This document shows, one piece after another, positions 22,101-34,009 of a stretch of 64,000 bases of DNA (positions are counted from its first letter, which is position 1; each line of letters starts with the position of its first letter). The notes under the pieces were generated by a model, which ran no database searches, was not told the origin of the DNA, and saw only the letters and a program-made list of their open reading frames with translations. Made by a program: the position numbers and the translations under genes. The DNA is taken from positions 124,001 through 188,000 of the forward strand of contig JANQBS010000033.1 in NCBI GenBank assembly GCA_033085395.1, written 5' to 3'. This stretch comes from Xanthoparmelia taractica (lineage: Eukaryota > Ascomycota > Lecanoromycetes > Lecanorales > Parmeliaceae).

Positions 22101-23526
22101 ATGGCATCACCTGATCATGACAATCCCATCTCCACCTCCCCCGGGCCTAAATCCCTAGAGTCAGACACGACCGAGCCTGCGTACCTCGGTCCTTATTGTC
22201 TGGAAACTTTTTCTCACAATATCTCAATTCCTACAGAATCGTCCGAGGCGAGGAAGATGCCGCCGACTAATGGGTATACGAGTAAAGTCCGCGTGCTTGA
22301 TCGGTACAAGGTTGTTGGCTTTATCAGTAGTGGGACGTATGGAAGGGTTTACAAGGCTGTGGGGCATAATGGGATGGTGGGGGAGTTTGCTATCAAAAAG
22401 TTTGTACAAGTATCATAGTGTCCCCCTTTGATCATTGACTGATATGTTACGTAGGTTCAAGCCGGACAAAGAGGGCGAGATGATCCAATACACAGGAATA
22501 TCTCAATCAGCATGCCGGGAAATGGCTCTATGCTCCGAATTGTCCCATCCAAACATGATCCATCTCGTCGAGATTATCCTCGAAGACAAGTGCATCTTCA
22601 TGGTCTTCGAATATGCAGAGCACGACTTGCTCCAGATAATCCAGCACCACAGTCAACCGGCTCGACATCCCATTCCGGCCTCTGCTGTCAGGTCGATTCT
22701 GTTCCAATTACTGAACGGGCTGCTTTACCTGCACAGTAACTGGGTACTGCATCGAGATTTGAAACCTGCCAACATCATGGTAACTTCGAAAGGGGAAGTG
22801 AGGATTGGTGACCTGGGACTGGCTCGGCTATTTTACAAGCCGCTTCATTCCTTGTTCAGTGGAGATAAAGTCGTCGTCACAATCTGGTACCGCGCACCCG
22901 AACTTTTACTTGGAAGCAAGCATTATACACCTGCTGTGGATCTATGGGCCGTGGGATGCATCTTCGCTGAGCTTCTTTCCTTACGGCCAATCTTTAAAGG
23001 GGAAGAGGCGAAGATGGACAGCAAAAAGACCGTCCCGTTCCAGAAGAACCAAATGCAAAAGATCGTCGAAATCCTAGGAATGCCTACCAAAGAGAAATGG
23101 CCGGGCCTCATACACCAGGGGGAGTACAGCCAGCTACAAACCCTTTCCTCGTACGTGCGGGAAGGAAGTAACGGTAAATTAGGCCTCGAATCATGGTACT
23201 GGAACACCCTGAGAAGCACCGGCTACCAGGAGTCTCCGCCATCCGTGACTCCAGGACCACAGGGTCTTGATTTGTTGTCAAAATTACTTGAATATGATCC
23301 GATGAAGCGACTGACAGCTGAACAAGCGCTGCAGCATCCATATTTTACCGCAAACGGGGAGAGAGTGTCGGCGAACTGTTTTGAGGGGATGTCAACGCAG
23401 TATCCTTCTAGGAGGGTCAGTCAAGATGACAACGACATTAGGACTAGTAGTCTGCCAGGGACGAAGAGGAATGGCTTTCCAGATGATAGTCTGGCGGGGA
23501 GGCCTACTAAAAGGATCAAGGATTGA
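22101..23526 (+). CDS. ssn3: Mediator cyclin-dependent kinase Ssn3/Cdk8 (Srb10), 456 aa
   Basis: Two exons, 22101-22399 and 22455-23526; the join gives EFAIKKFKPDKEGE. This is the kinase of the Mediator CDK8 module, which with cyclin C (Ssn8) phosphorylates RNA polymerase II and transcription factors in the nucleus. Visible features: glycine loop ISSGTYGRV (about 75-83), catalytic Lys in AIKK, the Cdk8-specific SACREMALCSELSHPN in place of PSTAIRE, catalytic loop HRDLKPANIMV, DLG metal-binding motif (DLGLAR), and activation loop DKVVVTIWYRAPELLLG. The loop has no phosphorylatable Thr, as expected for Cdk8. A Lys/Arg-rich tail ends GRPTKRIKD, a likely nuclear signal. The start at 22101 gives a normal family length; an in-frame 5' extension through an exon at 21844 is possible. 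Confidence 0.95.
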
Positions 23527-24090
23527 AATGAATGTCTCCGAGCTCATGAGAACATGTGTAGGAGAGACAGCCTCTAGACACCATGCCTACCGAAGGGGTC
23601 AACTATTATCAAAGTCATCAATGACCCGGTAGCAAACGAGCATTCGAGTCGTCACAATGATCTAGGATCCAGGACAGCTTGGAGGATTGGCAAGACGGTA
23701 GCGAGCGAGTCGAGAGAGTGCGGACCGAGTCGAGCTGTGTGGAAAGGATGAGGGTATGATGGGCATGAATGGACTCCTTGAATTATGCTACCAGCATTAT
23801 AATTTAGCATATTCAAAATCACAGGACACGGGTAAGGTCACAGTCAAACGGCGCATGTGTAAATACCTCGTCAGACGCAAATATTGTATTCAACTGTATC
23901 CCATAATCAGCTAGCATCATTGCTTTGAGAGAGTAGGTATTTACTGCGAATCGATTTGGAACTAAAACACAGCAAGGAGTCTGTAGGGCGGACATTATCA
24001 TCAGATCAGCCCACCAACGAAGTAAAGACTTAGGCAAAGCCGACATATTCCGACTTAGCGATTGCGCTTCTCAATACGTGACCTACTTGT
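23527..24090. other. Intergenic region
   Basis: Between ssn3 and the EamA transporter, both on the plus strand. A 75-codon minus-strand frame (23819-24046) has no recognisable features. Nothing else seen. Confidence 0.45.
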
Positions 24091-25829
24091 ATGTCAAAAG
24101 ATAATGCTCTATTATCTTCACTAGGCAATATTGAAGCCAATTATCCCTCTAGCACAACTACGCCTACCATAGTCACACCCCCATCTGGATCCTCAAGCTC
24201 GCATTCCGGACCCTCCTCACGGCGAGTCTCCCCATTCAGAGCAAATCTGGCTAAAGCCAGAGCCTCACCACCGCCCAGTCGAAAAGCCAGTCCGCGACCG
24301 CAGCCAAGTGTTGCCTTTAACGCCCCAGCTGACCAAACCCATGCGGGAGGAGTCGCGGCTGACTACGACTCAGACGAGGAAGCAACGATGGGGGAAACTA
24401 AGCCCCCATTGCACCGACCCTTGGACGGGCGTTCCCAAACGCCTTTACTAAAAGACGAGAGGGGCCGACCCTCCTATGACGGGCCTAACGAAGGTGCGCG
24501 GCCAGCATTCGCGGCGAAAAGATCTACATTTCGGAGCCGCAGTCCAGATATGGAGGATTCGTCGGCGACGAGGAAGAAGTACACTTATGCGGCTTTCTTT
24601 TTGTTGTTGAGTCTGATAAGCTTTACGGTTCAGACGGAGACGGCGGTTTATATCCAACATGAGTTGAAGTGGAATAAGGCTTATGCTATGTTGTGAGTCT
24701 ACCATCTGCATTCGACATGCTGGCTACGCTGACTTCACGCTATGGCTGTAGATATTTTACCCATGGGTCCTGGTCATTACTCTGGCCAACCCAACTCCTA
24801 ATCCTCCGGATCTCAAATTGGAGAACACCTTGGAAAGCTTTCTGGCGCCGGCATATCTACCTCGTCCGGACTACAGCCCAAATGGTCGAATCCCAAGACG
24901 TACACCTTACAAGCCGAGAATCCCATAAATCGCCCGTTGCATATATACTAAAGAAGACAGCCTTCGTCACGACGGCCTTGACCGTCGCCGGTGGATCATG
25001 GTACGTGGCAGTTGACATGACCTCAGCCAGCGACCTGACAGCCATCTACAATTGCTCCGCCTTCTGGGCCTACGTATTCAGCATACCCCTACTGCACGAT
25101 AAGCTGCGCTTTGACAAAGCGTTCTCAGTCCTCTTGGCCATTGCAGGTGTCCTGATCCTCTCATATGGGGACTCTTCACCTACAAAACATGGCGGTAAAT
25201 CCGGTGGATCGGTAGGCGGTGGTGAAAATCCAGACGACAGCTCAAACCGGACCCTGGGCAATATCGTCATTGGTGTCGGCAGTGTATTGTATGGACTGTA
25301 CGAGGTGCTCTATAAGAAGCTGGCCTGCCCGCCAGAGGGAACAAGCCCCGGGCGGGGCATGGTGTTTGCGAATACATTTGGGAGTCTGATAGGCTGCTTT
25401 ACGTTGTTCGTGCTCTGGATACCGCTGCCAATATTGCATTACACAGGAATAGAGACATTCGAGTGGCCGCAGGGTGAAGCGGCGTGGATGCTGCTGATAT
25501 CTGTCCTGGCAAATGCGACGTTTTCCGGATCCTTCCTCGTGCTCATCTCCCTCACTTCACCAGTTTTGTCCTCGGTCGCCGCGCTTCTTACCATATTCAT
25601 CGTGGCTGTCACGGATTGGCTGCTCACTGGGAAGCCGTTATCGCCTGCTGCTATTGTGGGGGGCCTGGTCATTATTGTTGCTTTTCTATTATTGAGTTGG
25701 AGTACATACAGGGAAATGGACGAGGAAAGGCGGAAACGGTAGGCATCTTCGCTGTTCGTGTTCGATTGCAGACACTGACTTTCGGGCAGGCTACAGGAAG
25801 AGATCATTGATTCTAGCGATGACGAGTAG
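24091..25829 (+). CDS. EamA / drug-metabolite superfamily transporter, 542 aa
   Basis: Three exons: 24091-24692, 24752-25738 and 25790-25829. Junctions read KAYAML-YFTHGSWSLLW and DEERRKR-LQEEIIDSSDDE. Residues 1-155 are hydrophilic, Ser/Pro/Arg-rich and probably a disordered cytoplasmic tail. About ten hydrophobic segments follow (for example YAAFFLLLSLISFTV, FVTTALTVAGGSWYVAV, LISLTSPVLSSVAALLTIFI), the pattern of EamA (DUF6) transporters. The signature of the second repeat is near 440-480 (SPVLSSVAALLTIFIVAVTD). A Gly/Ser loop near 340 separates the two halves, and the C-terminus is acidic. It resembles fungal THI74/SLC35F-like vacuolar or endomembrane carriers, whose substrates are not established. 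The tiny last exon encodes only 13 residues. Confidence 0.87.
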
Positions 25830-27108
25830 GCTCATCTGCTCGTTTGCACTGGTAATGGACACTTCCAAGCATAGCGATGGCGTTGAGGATGCATATACGT
25901 AGATATACCTTGGCGATCATAGGCCAACGGGAGCATTATTGGTATTATTTTCAATAGAGGATACCCATTCCTAAGGCTGCTTGTGCCTGCCTTAGTAGCG
26001 ATGGGAACCTGCCACCACGGTCTATACACACAAGTACGCCTTTTAAAACCCTCCCCCCATCAGATCCTCTGGAACACATATATCGATGCTCCTGATAATC
26101 CATCCTATCCATTCCTCATTCTCATCGCTCCTCAAACCCATCCCCTGAATATCCTCCTCTTTCTCCCTTCCCCCAACCCTTTTCATACCTCTCCAATAAG
26201 CTACCGATCCCCCACTCACCCTCCCCCGTCACCTAAAACAATTGAATTTGCCGATCCTGAATCGCCAAGGTGCGCGACGTGCGCCGTGCTTGTCGACAAT
26301 AACGCCGCCGCCGAAATGCTTCCCGCCCCAGTTCTTGCTGTAGAAGAATGGCATGGCTTGCTGAGGGGGCCGCGCAGGGGTGGAGGTGGAGGATGAGGGT
26401 TTTGCTGTGGCAGACGGGACGTTGTTTGTGCGAAGGTAGCGCGGAGGATAGAGGGATGTGTGGTTGATTGGTTGGAGACGGATCGGAGTGCGTATCGCTT
26501 GGCTGTTGTGTCTACGGTTTGGGTTGGGATAATATTGGATGGGTTTGGGACTGCATAGAATTGGTGTTGGCTCAAAAGGATTTTGGTTGGAAGACAGCAC
26601 TTGCGTTTGAATCTTGTGTAATGGGGTGCAGAGTATATACAGGAGGCTGGGAGATTGGAGATGGGGATATCACTCGGATTGTTGAGACTGGGAGGTTATT
26701 TATTTACTTTACTTGGCATCAGAAGCAGGTTTCCACATGGCTTGGTATCGCCGTCAGTAGGGAGGATGCTTCTATACCTCAGCAAATGTCATGTTTAGCG
26801 CATGTAATAATACACTTAGTATGATCAGACATAGGCAGACAAAACTCTATGTTTTTAATGCCGCCACATAAGAATTTGGGATATTTGAGATGCCAAGTAC
26901 TTTTTCCATATTACACTTGACTTCATGATGGTATGAGTCTTTGTTGTTTTCTTTTCGCCCCGAACTCTCGGGCGAGCATGTGTGAATATCAAAGAATGTG
27001 ACGGCCCTCACCCCTCGCTACCTTCCACCATCTGTCTTCTACTACCTTAAAAACGCAGAATATACTATCCTTATATCTCCGACCCTACCTACAATTACGG
27101 CAGCCTCA
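25830..27108. other. Intergenic region with low-complexity open frames
   Basis: About 1.3 kb. Overlapping frames at 25983-26396 (+) and 26229-26600 (-) are Pro/Ser-rich and mutually exclusive. The minus one contains MPFFYSKNWGGKHFGGGV, which could belong to a small protein, but I cannot support it. No RNA gene recognised. Confidence 0.4.
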
Positions 27109-27352
27109 ATGCCCTGCAAGGATTGTGCCTCGGGCGTCCTGCACGAGGGCACTCCATCCGACCGCGAAGAAACAATCCACGGTCCCTGGTTTCAAGACTG
27201 TGTTTGGCTGGTCGTTCAATAATTCGCGAGTACTGGCCGATAGGTATCCAGAGCGAGGAGGGTATACTTTTTACTTGCCCGACCTAATGGACAGTATGGA
27301 ATCCAACATTCTATGGTACTCCAAGAGCTTGATCTCGTTAGCGATCCAGTAG
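27109..27352 (+). pseudogene. Relic of a dienelactone hydrolase-family gene
   Basis: The ATG at 27109 opens MPCKDCASGVLHEGTPSDRE, the typical N-terminus of fungal dienelactone hydrolase-like proteins. After about 25 codons the homologous sequence moves to another frame, FGWSFNNSRVLADRYPERGG then YTFYLPDLMD (to about 27294), normally found some 50 residues from the start. The intervening beta-strand segment is missing and nothing of the catalytic Cys/Asp/His region follows before the stop at 27350-27352. So this is a gene remnant with an internal deletion, a frame change and loss of the C-terminal three quarters. The intact family are alpha/beta hydrolases acting on lactones or related esters. 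The resemblance is recalled, not searched. Confidence 0.7.
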
Positions 27353-27787
27353 GATACGTACTGGACCTCAATCGCGTTCTGTCTTTCCTTTAGTGCTTAA
27401 TGTATCAGTCTACCTGCAAAGTAACTTGATAACAATAATTAAATAGTTTCTATCTTTAAACTGGTCAGTACATCGTTTCTATATCGGGAAAGCGTCAAAA
27501 TTCACCCAAGTCCCTTGGCACCCCTGAGCAACATCTCGTCCAATTCTCAATTTCCAAATCCCTACAAACGACGCTCTTTTTTTTCTCTGTCTCTCAACTT
27601 CTTTCTTCTGCATACCGCTCACTCGTTCACGCGGTCAGCTTCTTTAATAAATAACGCCACAGTCACTCCCTTGACACTTGATTCGATTACAAGCATTTTT
27701 CTTTGTCCCCCCACTCAAGTCAACAACGCCCCAACAACTTCTCCCTACTCTGACACTCTATCTGAATAATACCAACAACCCGTCAAG
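27353..27787. promoter_or_regulatory. Upstream region of the GH72 gene
   Basis: Pyrimidine-rich sequence (CT-rich stretches at 27570-27620 and 27710-27780) immediately before the ATG at 27788, as often seen in promoters and leaders of strongly expressed fungal genes. No specific binding site is assigned. Confidence 0.4.
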
Positions 27788-29391
27788 ATGAAAGGAATCA
27801 ACGCAATTGCTGTAGCTCTCACTGCTACCACCGCGTCTGCAAGCCTGGTCCCTCACTACTTCAAAAGAGCATCATCGCTTCCCGCTGTTTCTGTTCAAGG
27901 AAATGGTAGGATCGCGTCCATCCCTTCTGTCAACGGCGAATACTGACACACATTCAAGCCTTTTTCGCTGGAGGCAACCGATTCTATATCCGTGGTATCG
28001 ACTACCAGCCTGGTAGGCTATCACCTCTGCCCTTGATTGTATCTCAACTCTGAGACAGTCATATATTATCCCCTTTCTCCCACTACCTACTTTAAAAATC
28101 TAGACTGACAACATCTTGCACAGGCGGCTCCTCCGATCCCGTTGACCCAATTGCTGACCAGACCACCTGCGAACGAGACATCAAGGAGTACGTAGACCAA
28201 TCATATCATCTAACGCTTGGCGCACTGCTGATCAGGGAAAACAGGTTCCAGAAACTGAAGATCAACGCAGTTAGAATATATACGGTCGACAATTCTGCAA
28301 ATCATGATGCCTGTATGTCTGCTCTTGCAGCTGCTGGTATTTACCTTGCACTGGACGTGAACACGCCAAAGTACTCGATCAATCAGGCCGAGCCAGCTCC
28401 ATCATACAATGCCGAATACCTCCAGAGTGTTTTCGCCACCATCGATGCATTCCACACGTATAGCAACACCCTGCTGTTCTTCTCTGGTAACGAAGACATC
28501 AACAGCGTAGCCACAACATCGTCCGCGCCCTATGTAAAAGCCGTCACGCGCGACATGAAAAATTACATTAGTGCACGCAAGTATCGTTCGATCCCTGTTG
28601 GATACGCTGCTGCCGATGTTAGCACGTTGATTTTCCAAACCGCCGATTTCATGAACTGCGGTGACGACGCCATGGCGCGCAGTGACTTTTTCGCTTACAA
28701 CGACTACTCCTGGTGTGACCCTTCGTCTTTCGAGGGCTCCACCTGGCAATTGAAGGCAGACTACTTTTCCAACTACTCCATCCCACTCTTTTTTGGAGAA
28801 TACGGCTGCGTAAAGACGACCCGCAAATTTGAAGAAATTGCCACTCTCTACGGCTCGCAAATGACGCCCAGCTACTCCGGTGGTCTCGTCTATGAATATA
28901 GTAAAGAAGGCACAGTCGCCCCTGCGAATCTATATGGCCTTGTCGATCTCTCGGGCAGCAGTGTTGATGAGCAGACCGACTTCGACACCTTGGCCTCAGC
29001 TCTATCAAACACCCCCAGCCCTACCGGAAGCGGAGGCTACAGGCCAAGCGGCTCCCCAGCCATTTGCCCAGCACAAGACAGCAATTGGAACGTGACGACT
29101 GGCTCCGAGCTTCCCGTGTTCCCTTCAGACGCGGCCACATACCTCAAGAATGGCGCAGGGAAGGGCCCTGGTCTCTCTGGGAGTGGTTCTCAAAACTCCG
29201 GTCCTTCTTCCGTTGCTTTCGCTTCTGGATCCTCTGTCGCTGCTACCGCCACCAGCACCTCCTCGGGTGCTTCCGGAAGCAACGGAAGCAAGAAGTCAGC
29301 AGCAGATGGACGTGTCGGCGACTCCGCTCCCGTTATGGCTTGTGGTCTTGTTGTTGCATTGTCCACGCTTCTAGGCATGGCTTTATTGTAA
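27788..29391 (+). CDS. GH72 1,3-beta-glucanosyltransferase (Gas/Gel family), GPI-anchored, 460 aa
   Basis: Four exons: 27788-27905, 27959-28012, 28124-28187 and 28245-29391. The enzyme cuts and re-ligates beta-1,3-glucan chains during cell-wall assembly, at the outer face of the plasma membrane. Residues 1-18 are a signal peptide (MKGINAIAVALTATTASA). The catalytic domain begins FFAGGNRFYIRGIDYQPGG; the acid/base Glu is in FFSGNEDINS (about 164) and the nucleophile Glu in LFFGEYGCV (about 268). Both Glu are present, although the residue after the first is Asp rather than the usual Val. A Ser/Gly-rich stretch leads to a hydrophobic C-terminus (APVMACGLVVALSTLLGMAL), a GPI signal. There is no complete X8/CBM43 module, placing it in the short Gel class. 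Confidence 0.93.
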
Positions 29392-30006
29392 GGAAAGATA
29401 TATCCCGTAATGGTCAAAGAATAGAGAATAGAATTTCTCCGAGCTGTATGGAACTGCTGCGCACTGATCAGACTGGAAAAGTTGTTACAAGATCGGTTGA
29501 GCTGTCAAGGAATCGCCAAAACAGCTTTAAATACAGAATTTCCAATTTTCGAATGACATGCTTCTCTTGGTCTTAGTCTCTGGCCATTCGTTACCTAGAG
29601 GGATTGGAGGGGGTTTTGGGATTTATAGCATCGTGCGTAATTCGAGAATAACAATGGTTCGTTGATATGTTTTGTCCAAAGCCTGCTGCATACACTGCTC
29701 TTGATTCGCAAACGTTCAGTAATACGGAAGTCTAATATCTATGCATTTCTTGCACTTGCTATGCTCTATTAAGCCATGAGCCAGGCGTCGGACCCATCTC
29801 CTGTCTCATCCAACCCTATCAAAACGTTGCATTTACACATACCTATCACGCCTCCTCTCTTTCATCTCCAGACCCTCAAGCTGCATGCTCTCTACCCTCC
29901 TCCCTATCTTCCTCGCCTTTCACAAGAATGACTTGTAAATTTTTGATTTTACAGTAGTATTTCACAGAAGTGGAGTGTTGGTGATCATACATTCAACGCT
30001 GTGATT
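29392..30006. other. Convergent intergenic region
   Basis: Between the stops of the GH72 gene (+) and mitochondrial carrier gene (-). Expected to hold both 3' UTRs; no further gene recognised. Confidence 0.45.
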
Positions 30007-31264
30007 TCATTCAGGAAGGCCTCTCATGACTCCTTCAAATGCAGCCAGCGCAACCGCATTCGCCGGGAAAGCTCTCAAGAAGCACGGCACAAACCCCCTC
30101 CAGAAGCCTCTTGGCCCATCTCGTCGCCATATCTCCATCGCCGCGTCCTTCCATCTGGGAAATCGCCTTTCCCCATCCCTTAACGCACCACCGAGTGGAT
30201 CGGTCATGATTCGCTGCTTGACGACGTCCGATGGGTAGGAGGTAAGCCAGAAGACTTGGGCGGAAAGGCCACCGGCCCAAAAGTTGATGGAGGGCGTAGA
30301 GAGTTTGGTGTGGTCGGAGAAGAAGCGGGTGAAAATGTCGTAGGAACCCCACCAGAAGAAGAAGAAGGAGCGAAAGAGAAGGGTGGCTGAAAGACCGTGG
30401 TAGATGCCCCGTATTCCGTGGGCTCGAGCCTGTTGCGTCAGCACGTGCTCATTGCTGGCGATGCGACCTCGGGGTAGGGGTTACACACTATCTTCTTGAT
30501 GCAGTCAACTGGACCACTGTACAATCTCTTGCTCTTGTCTGCTGCGTACTGGACTTGTAGCCGAGCCTTGATATGCTCCACAGGTGCTGCAACGAAACTA
30601 ACAGTAGCGCCGGCCAATATACCTGCTAGACCGTGTCCAATTGTAGGAAGCCTGTCTTCCAGCTGTTGGCTGGCATTTTCGATTTGGCGATTCGATGTCC
30701 GAGACAGGCTCAGGATTGAGGGGTTCGGAAAGACATGGTCTTTCAGAACTCGGCGGTAGAAGGTAAGGGAGCCTAGCATTCTGTATTCCAATCATTGGCA
30801 GAGCTATCAATTGCGAACAAAGCTTGGGCGTACATTGAATCCATGAACATCCATCCCACTAATGGTGGCGTAGCCCCTTTGTAGAGGCCCCGTACACCTT
30901 CATGCCGTATTGTCTGCAGTAGACAGTCTAAAGGACCTTTAAATTGCACTTTCTCACTGGTCTGAAGCCGGACCTTGATGGTATCGAAGCTGACGGATAT
31001 AAGCACTATTTCGAACCCAAGCTATGCAGACGTATATGGTAAACGTACGGATGTCCAACTAACAGACAGGATTAGCATTTCCTCTTCCGCGAAGGATCCT
31101 GGCTCGACCGTACCGCTCAACTTCGAAATGCCAGAAAAGACTCCAGCCACGAATCCTTTGTAGTTCTTGTGCTGAGCACTCCGCGCAGGCTGCCCCTGGC
31201 CGATTGCTTCATTGCTTGCATTCTGGCTGTCAGGATTCACGATCGAAGTCTGTACGGAGGACAT
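30007..31264 (-). CDS. Mitochondrial carrier (SLC25 family), 343 aa, with a 10-nt micro-exon
   Basis: Five exons: 31264-31114, 31058-31049 (10 nt), 30989-30834, 30780-30489 and 30429-30007. Introns are 55, 59, 53 and 59 bp, all GT-AG. The 10-nt exon is required by frame and supplies most of VGHP, restoring the first signature as VGHPFDTIKVRL. The second signature is APVEHIKARL, the third SYPSDVVKQRI, one per repeat, as in all six-helix carriers of the mitochondrial inner membrane. Other landmarks are GLYKGATPPLVGWMFMDS, MLGSLTFYRR, LLFRSFFFFWWGSYD and a C-terminal GFWRGFVPCFLRAFPANA. The Arg/Lys-rich contact sites suggest an amino-acid or carnitine-like substrate (YMC/ORT-like clade), but I cannot decide. 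Divergent from the GT8 gene. Confidence 0.93.
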
Positions 31265-31666
31265 GAGACGAAAGGTAAAAGAATAGATTGGACCGAGGCT
31301 TTCCAAGACAGAATAATTGGCTGCCTACAAGTATATCATGACAGATAGAGGAGAAGTTGAGACATGGCTTTTTCCCAAAACAAAAACACACGACTTACGG
31401 ACGCCTTTACATGCTCTGCTTACTGGTGGTCAAAGGATTGATTGTTGCAGGGATGAATGTATCATAGACATCATGGCCACGGATTTACTGATAGACCGGA
31501 GATAAGAGAATCTACCGTTTTGACTGGGATATGATATGCCTAGATGGCATGGCAGCTTCGCTGTGTTGTTATAGTCTTCTTTTACAAATTCTAAGTTTCG
31601 CTCCCTATTGCGGTGACCTGCCACAGAGCTGTGAACTCTCTAGGAATCACGTAGATTAACACAGAC
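31265..31666. promoter_or_regulatory. Divergent promoter region, mitochondrial carrier / GT8 gene
   Basis: 402 bp between two divergent start codons. No motif assigned. Confidence 0.45.
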
Positions 31667-32717
31667 ATGGCCGAGTCAACTCATCCTGATACTACCCCAG
31701 TTGTAGACTCGAAGAAAGGTATGATTGGCAACCCAGGAGCGTGTAACAAAGTGCTGATACCGACAAGTATGGACAACTCTTATAACAAACACGGCCTATC
31801 TTTCCGGCCTTCTCACCCTTGACTACTCTCTCAAAAAGCATGGCTCTAAGTACCCTCTCGTTGCCCTTTACACCGACACATTTCCCCCAGAGGGTCACCG
31901 TGCTCTTGACATCCGTAAAATCCCCAAGAAGCGTGTCAAATACCTCCTTCCTGCCGTTCATAAAGATTTCACAAACGACCCTCGATTCTACGACTGCTGG
32001 AGCAAGCTCACGCCTTTTTCCCTGGAGGAATATGACAGGGTTGTCCAGCTGGATAGCGATATGATGGTGATGAGAAATATGGATGAGCTTATGGAGATTG
32101 AGCTCGATGCTCCTGACAGTCTGGGGAAAGGGATGAAAGTGTTCGCGGCTAGTCATGCTTGTGTTTGCAATCCGAAGAAGAAGCCGCATTATCCTAAGGA
32201 TTGGTGAGTATAATTATCAATACCTTCAGCTCTTCATGAGCTGCCAACTGACATTCCGGCTAGGATCCCAGAAAATTGTGCTTACACCTCTCAACACGAC
32301 CACCCCGACCTCGCTCAAACCCAGGGTCCGCCCCCTACTTCAGGCTTAGGCATCCCCAATGGCGGCCTCCAAGTCGTCAATCCATCCAAAGTGCTCTACA
32401 ACCTCATCCAAGAACGCATGGCTTCAGACAGCGCGGTCATGAACTACGAATTCGCAGACCAATCCCTCCTCTCGGACCTATTTGCAGGCAGATGGGTCGC
32501 CCTACCATATACTTATAATGCATTAAAGACCTCTCGTGAAACACACGCACCGATCTGGAGGGACGATGAAGTGAAGAACATGCATTTTTTACTTAGCCCA
32601 AAGCCTTGGGAGGAGAGATTAGGCGAGCAGAGTAACCCGACGCACAGGTGGTGGATCGAAGCGAATATGGAAAGAATGAAGGAGGAAAAGCATAGAGGTA
32701 TTGATGATGGCTTCTAA
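31667..32717 (+). CDS. GT8 family glycosyltransferase (glycogenin / galactinol synthase-like), 313 aa
   Basis: Three exons: 31667-31718, 31768-32203 and 32264-32717. Junctions read DSKK-VWTTLITNTAYLSGLL and HYPKD-WIPENCAYTSQ. Family GT8 enzymes transfer a sugar from a UDP-sugar donor with Mn2+. Seen here: the nucleotide-binding start WTTLITNTAYLSGLLTLDYS, the DxD metal site in RVVQLDSDMMVMRNMDEL (about 115-120), a Cys-rich CVCNPKKKPHYPKDW segment, and the acceptor-side motif GIPNGGLQVVNPS (G-x-x-N-G-G-L). The C-terminus has YTYNALK and the HAPIWRDDEVKNMHFLLSPKP block, equivalent to the HFxxxxKPW motif of the family. There is no membrane segment, so it is probably cytosolic. The acceptor is unknown. 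Confidence 0.9.
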
Positions 32718-34009
32718 ATGCAGCACCGGCTCTCCCTGCTAGTGCAACATTGATGCGTAGCTGGGAGACCTTTTCCTTTATCGCATCTTGTTATCAACGG
32801 GCAAACAACTAGTGGTTTTCCTGGCCTACCGTTGTCCTAGTAAGAAGAGCTGCTCCATACAGTTCACGAGGTCTCGCCACTGCGATCCTGACATAGAGAC
32901 GTTCATATGATCTACCATACTTTTGGGTCATTGCCTATCCAGATTTTGCCCACTGTTGAGGTATCGGAACGTCTCTGGCCAGTCTGTGCCGCAGAACAGA
33001 TTTTCAGCCTCTCTAGCTTGTCGAGAAAGGCTGAACAGATCTTGCAGGCGTAACTGTATCAATCGTCTACTCTAGAATTCTACGCTCCATCTTATAAGTA
33101 ATGCGAAAACGAGCTTAGCATTCTTGTCCTTTAAGACCAACTACCCGTTCCTGAAAGACCATCGCATCGGAGGGATACAGCAGCGTTAAGTTCAAGGCGG
33201 GTGACTTTCTGCAAATAGAAAAGAGGAAAATATCATTTTTCTGCTGCGGGATGATATAGCGAAAGCATCAATTGAAAATTCGAGGGCAGGAGAGAGCTGG
33301 GTCTTCACTATCTCAAGGTACAGAATAAGGATACCATTGCATTCAGGAGGGAGCCCAGTATCATTGGCCGATCCTTTCTTAGCATCGTCCCTAGTCTCTG
33401 TCAATGCTTTGACAGCTTCCCTTTTCGTGGGCTTTTTTCTCCAAGTCCTTGGAAGTAGGCGTTCACAGCTTTAGCTATCTACTCGGCTGGAGGTTGACAT
33501 GCCTACTCGAATGTCGTAACGAAGGTTTGACATCCAAAGCAGATAGCAAAGTCCCAAGACGTAGTGTGCAGTGTGCAGTGTTCAGGTTATTGCTGTGATG
33601 CGTTCAGAAGATCAAACAGTGTTGGTCCGCACCACGCAAACCCACACGGCAAGGCTTTATCTCTACCGCGTGGACCTCAAAGCCAATTGGGATTAGCGTA
33701 ATCTTTAGTTGCCGTCATCTAGTCGCTTTTAGGCTCTAGTCAACTGAAGGAGCAAATCTTAACTGGGACGAGTCGTTTCTGTATGACCACGAATGCTTTG
33801 AACGAAGGCAGAGCTCTCACAAGCATCTCGCCCATCAATGAGCCTTTATTCCATTGAATGCTATGCATGTTACCAATATTTTCATGACTGCGACATGCTG
33901 ATGGTCAATCCAAGATAAGGCCTCCAACCCGCTTCGTCTGGCCTACGAGGGAGCAGCTCGGGGATCCAGGATTTCTCGAGGACATCCAGCTCTCTCGCCG
34001 GCCTCCATC
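32718..34009. other. Intergenic region, no gene recognised
   Basis: 1.3 kb between two plus-strand glycosyltransferase genes. A 70-codon minus-strand frame at 33192-33404 has no family features. The stretch probably holds a 3' UTR and the promoter of the mannosyltransferase gene. Confidence 0.45.

Noticed and set aside
26216..26600. Two overlapping minus-strand frames of about 120 codons
   Set aside because: Low-complexity Pro/Ser sequence in both, no homology recognised, and no way to choose between them.
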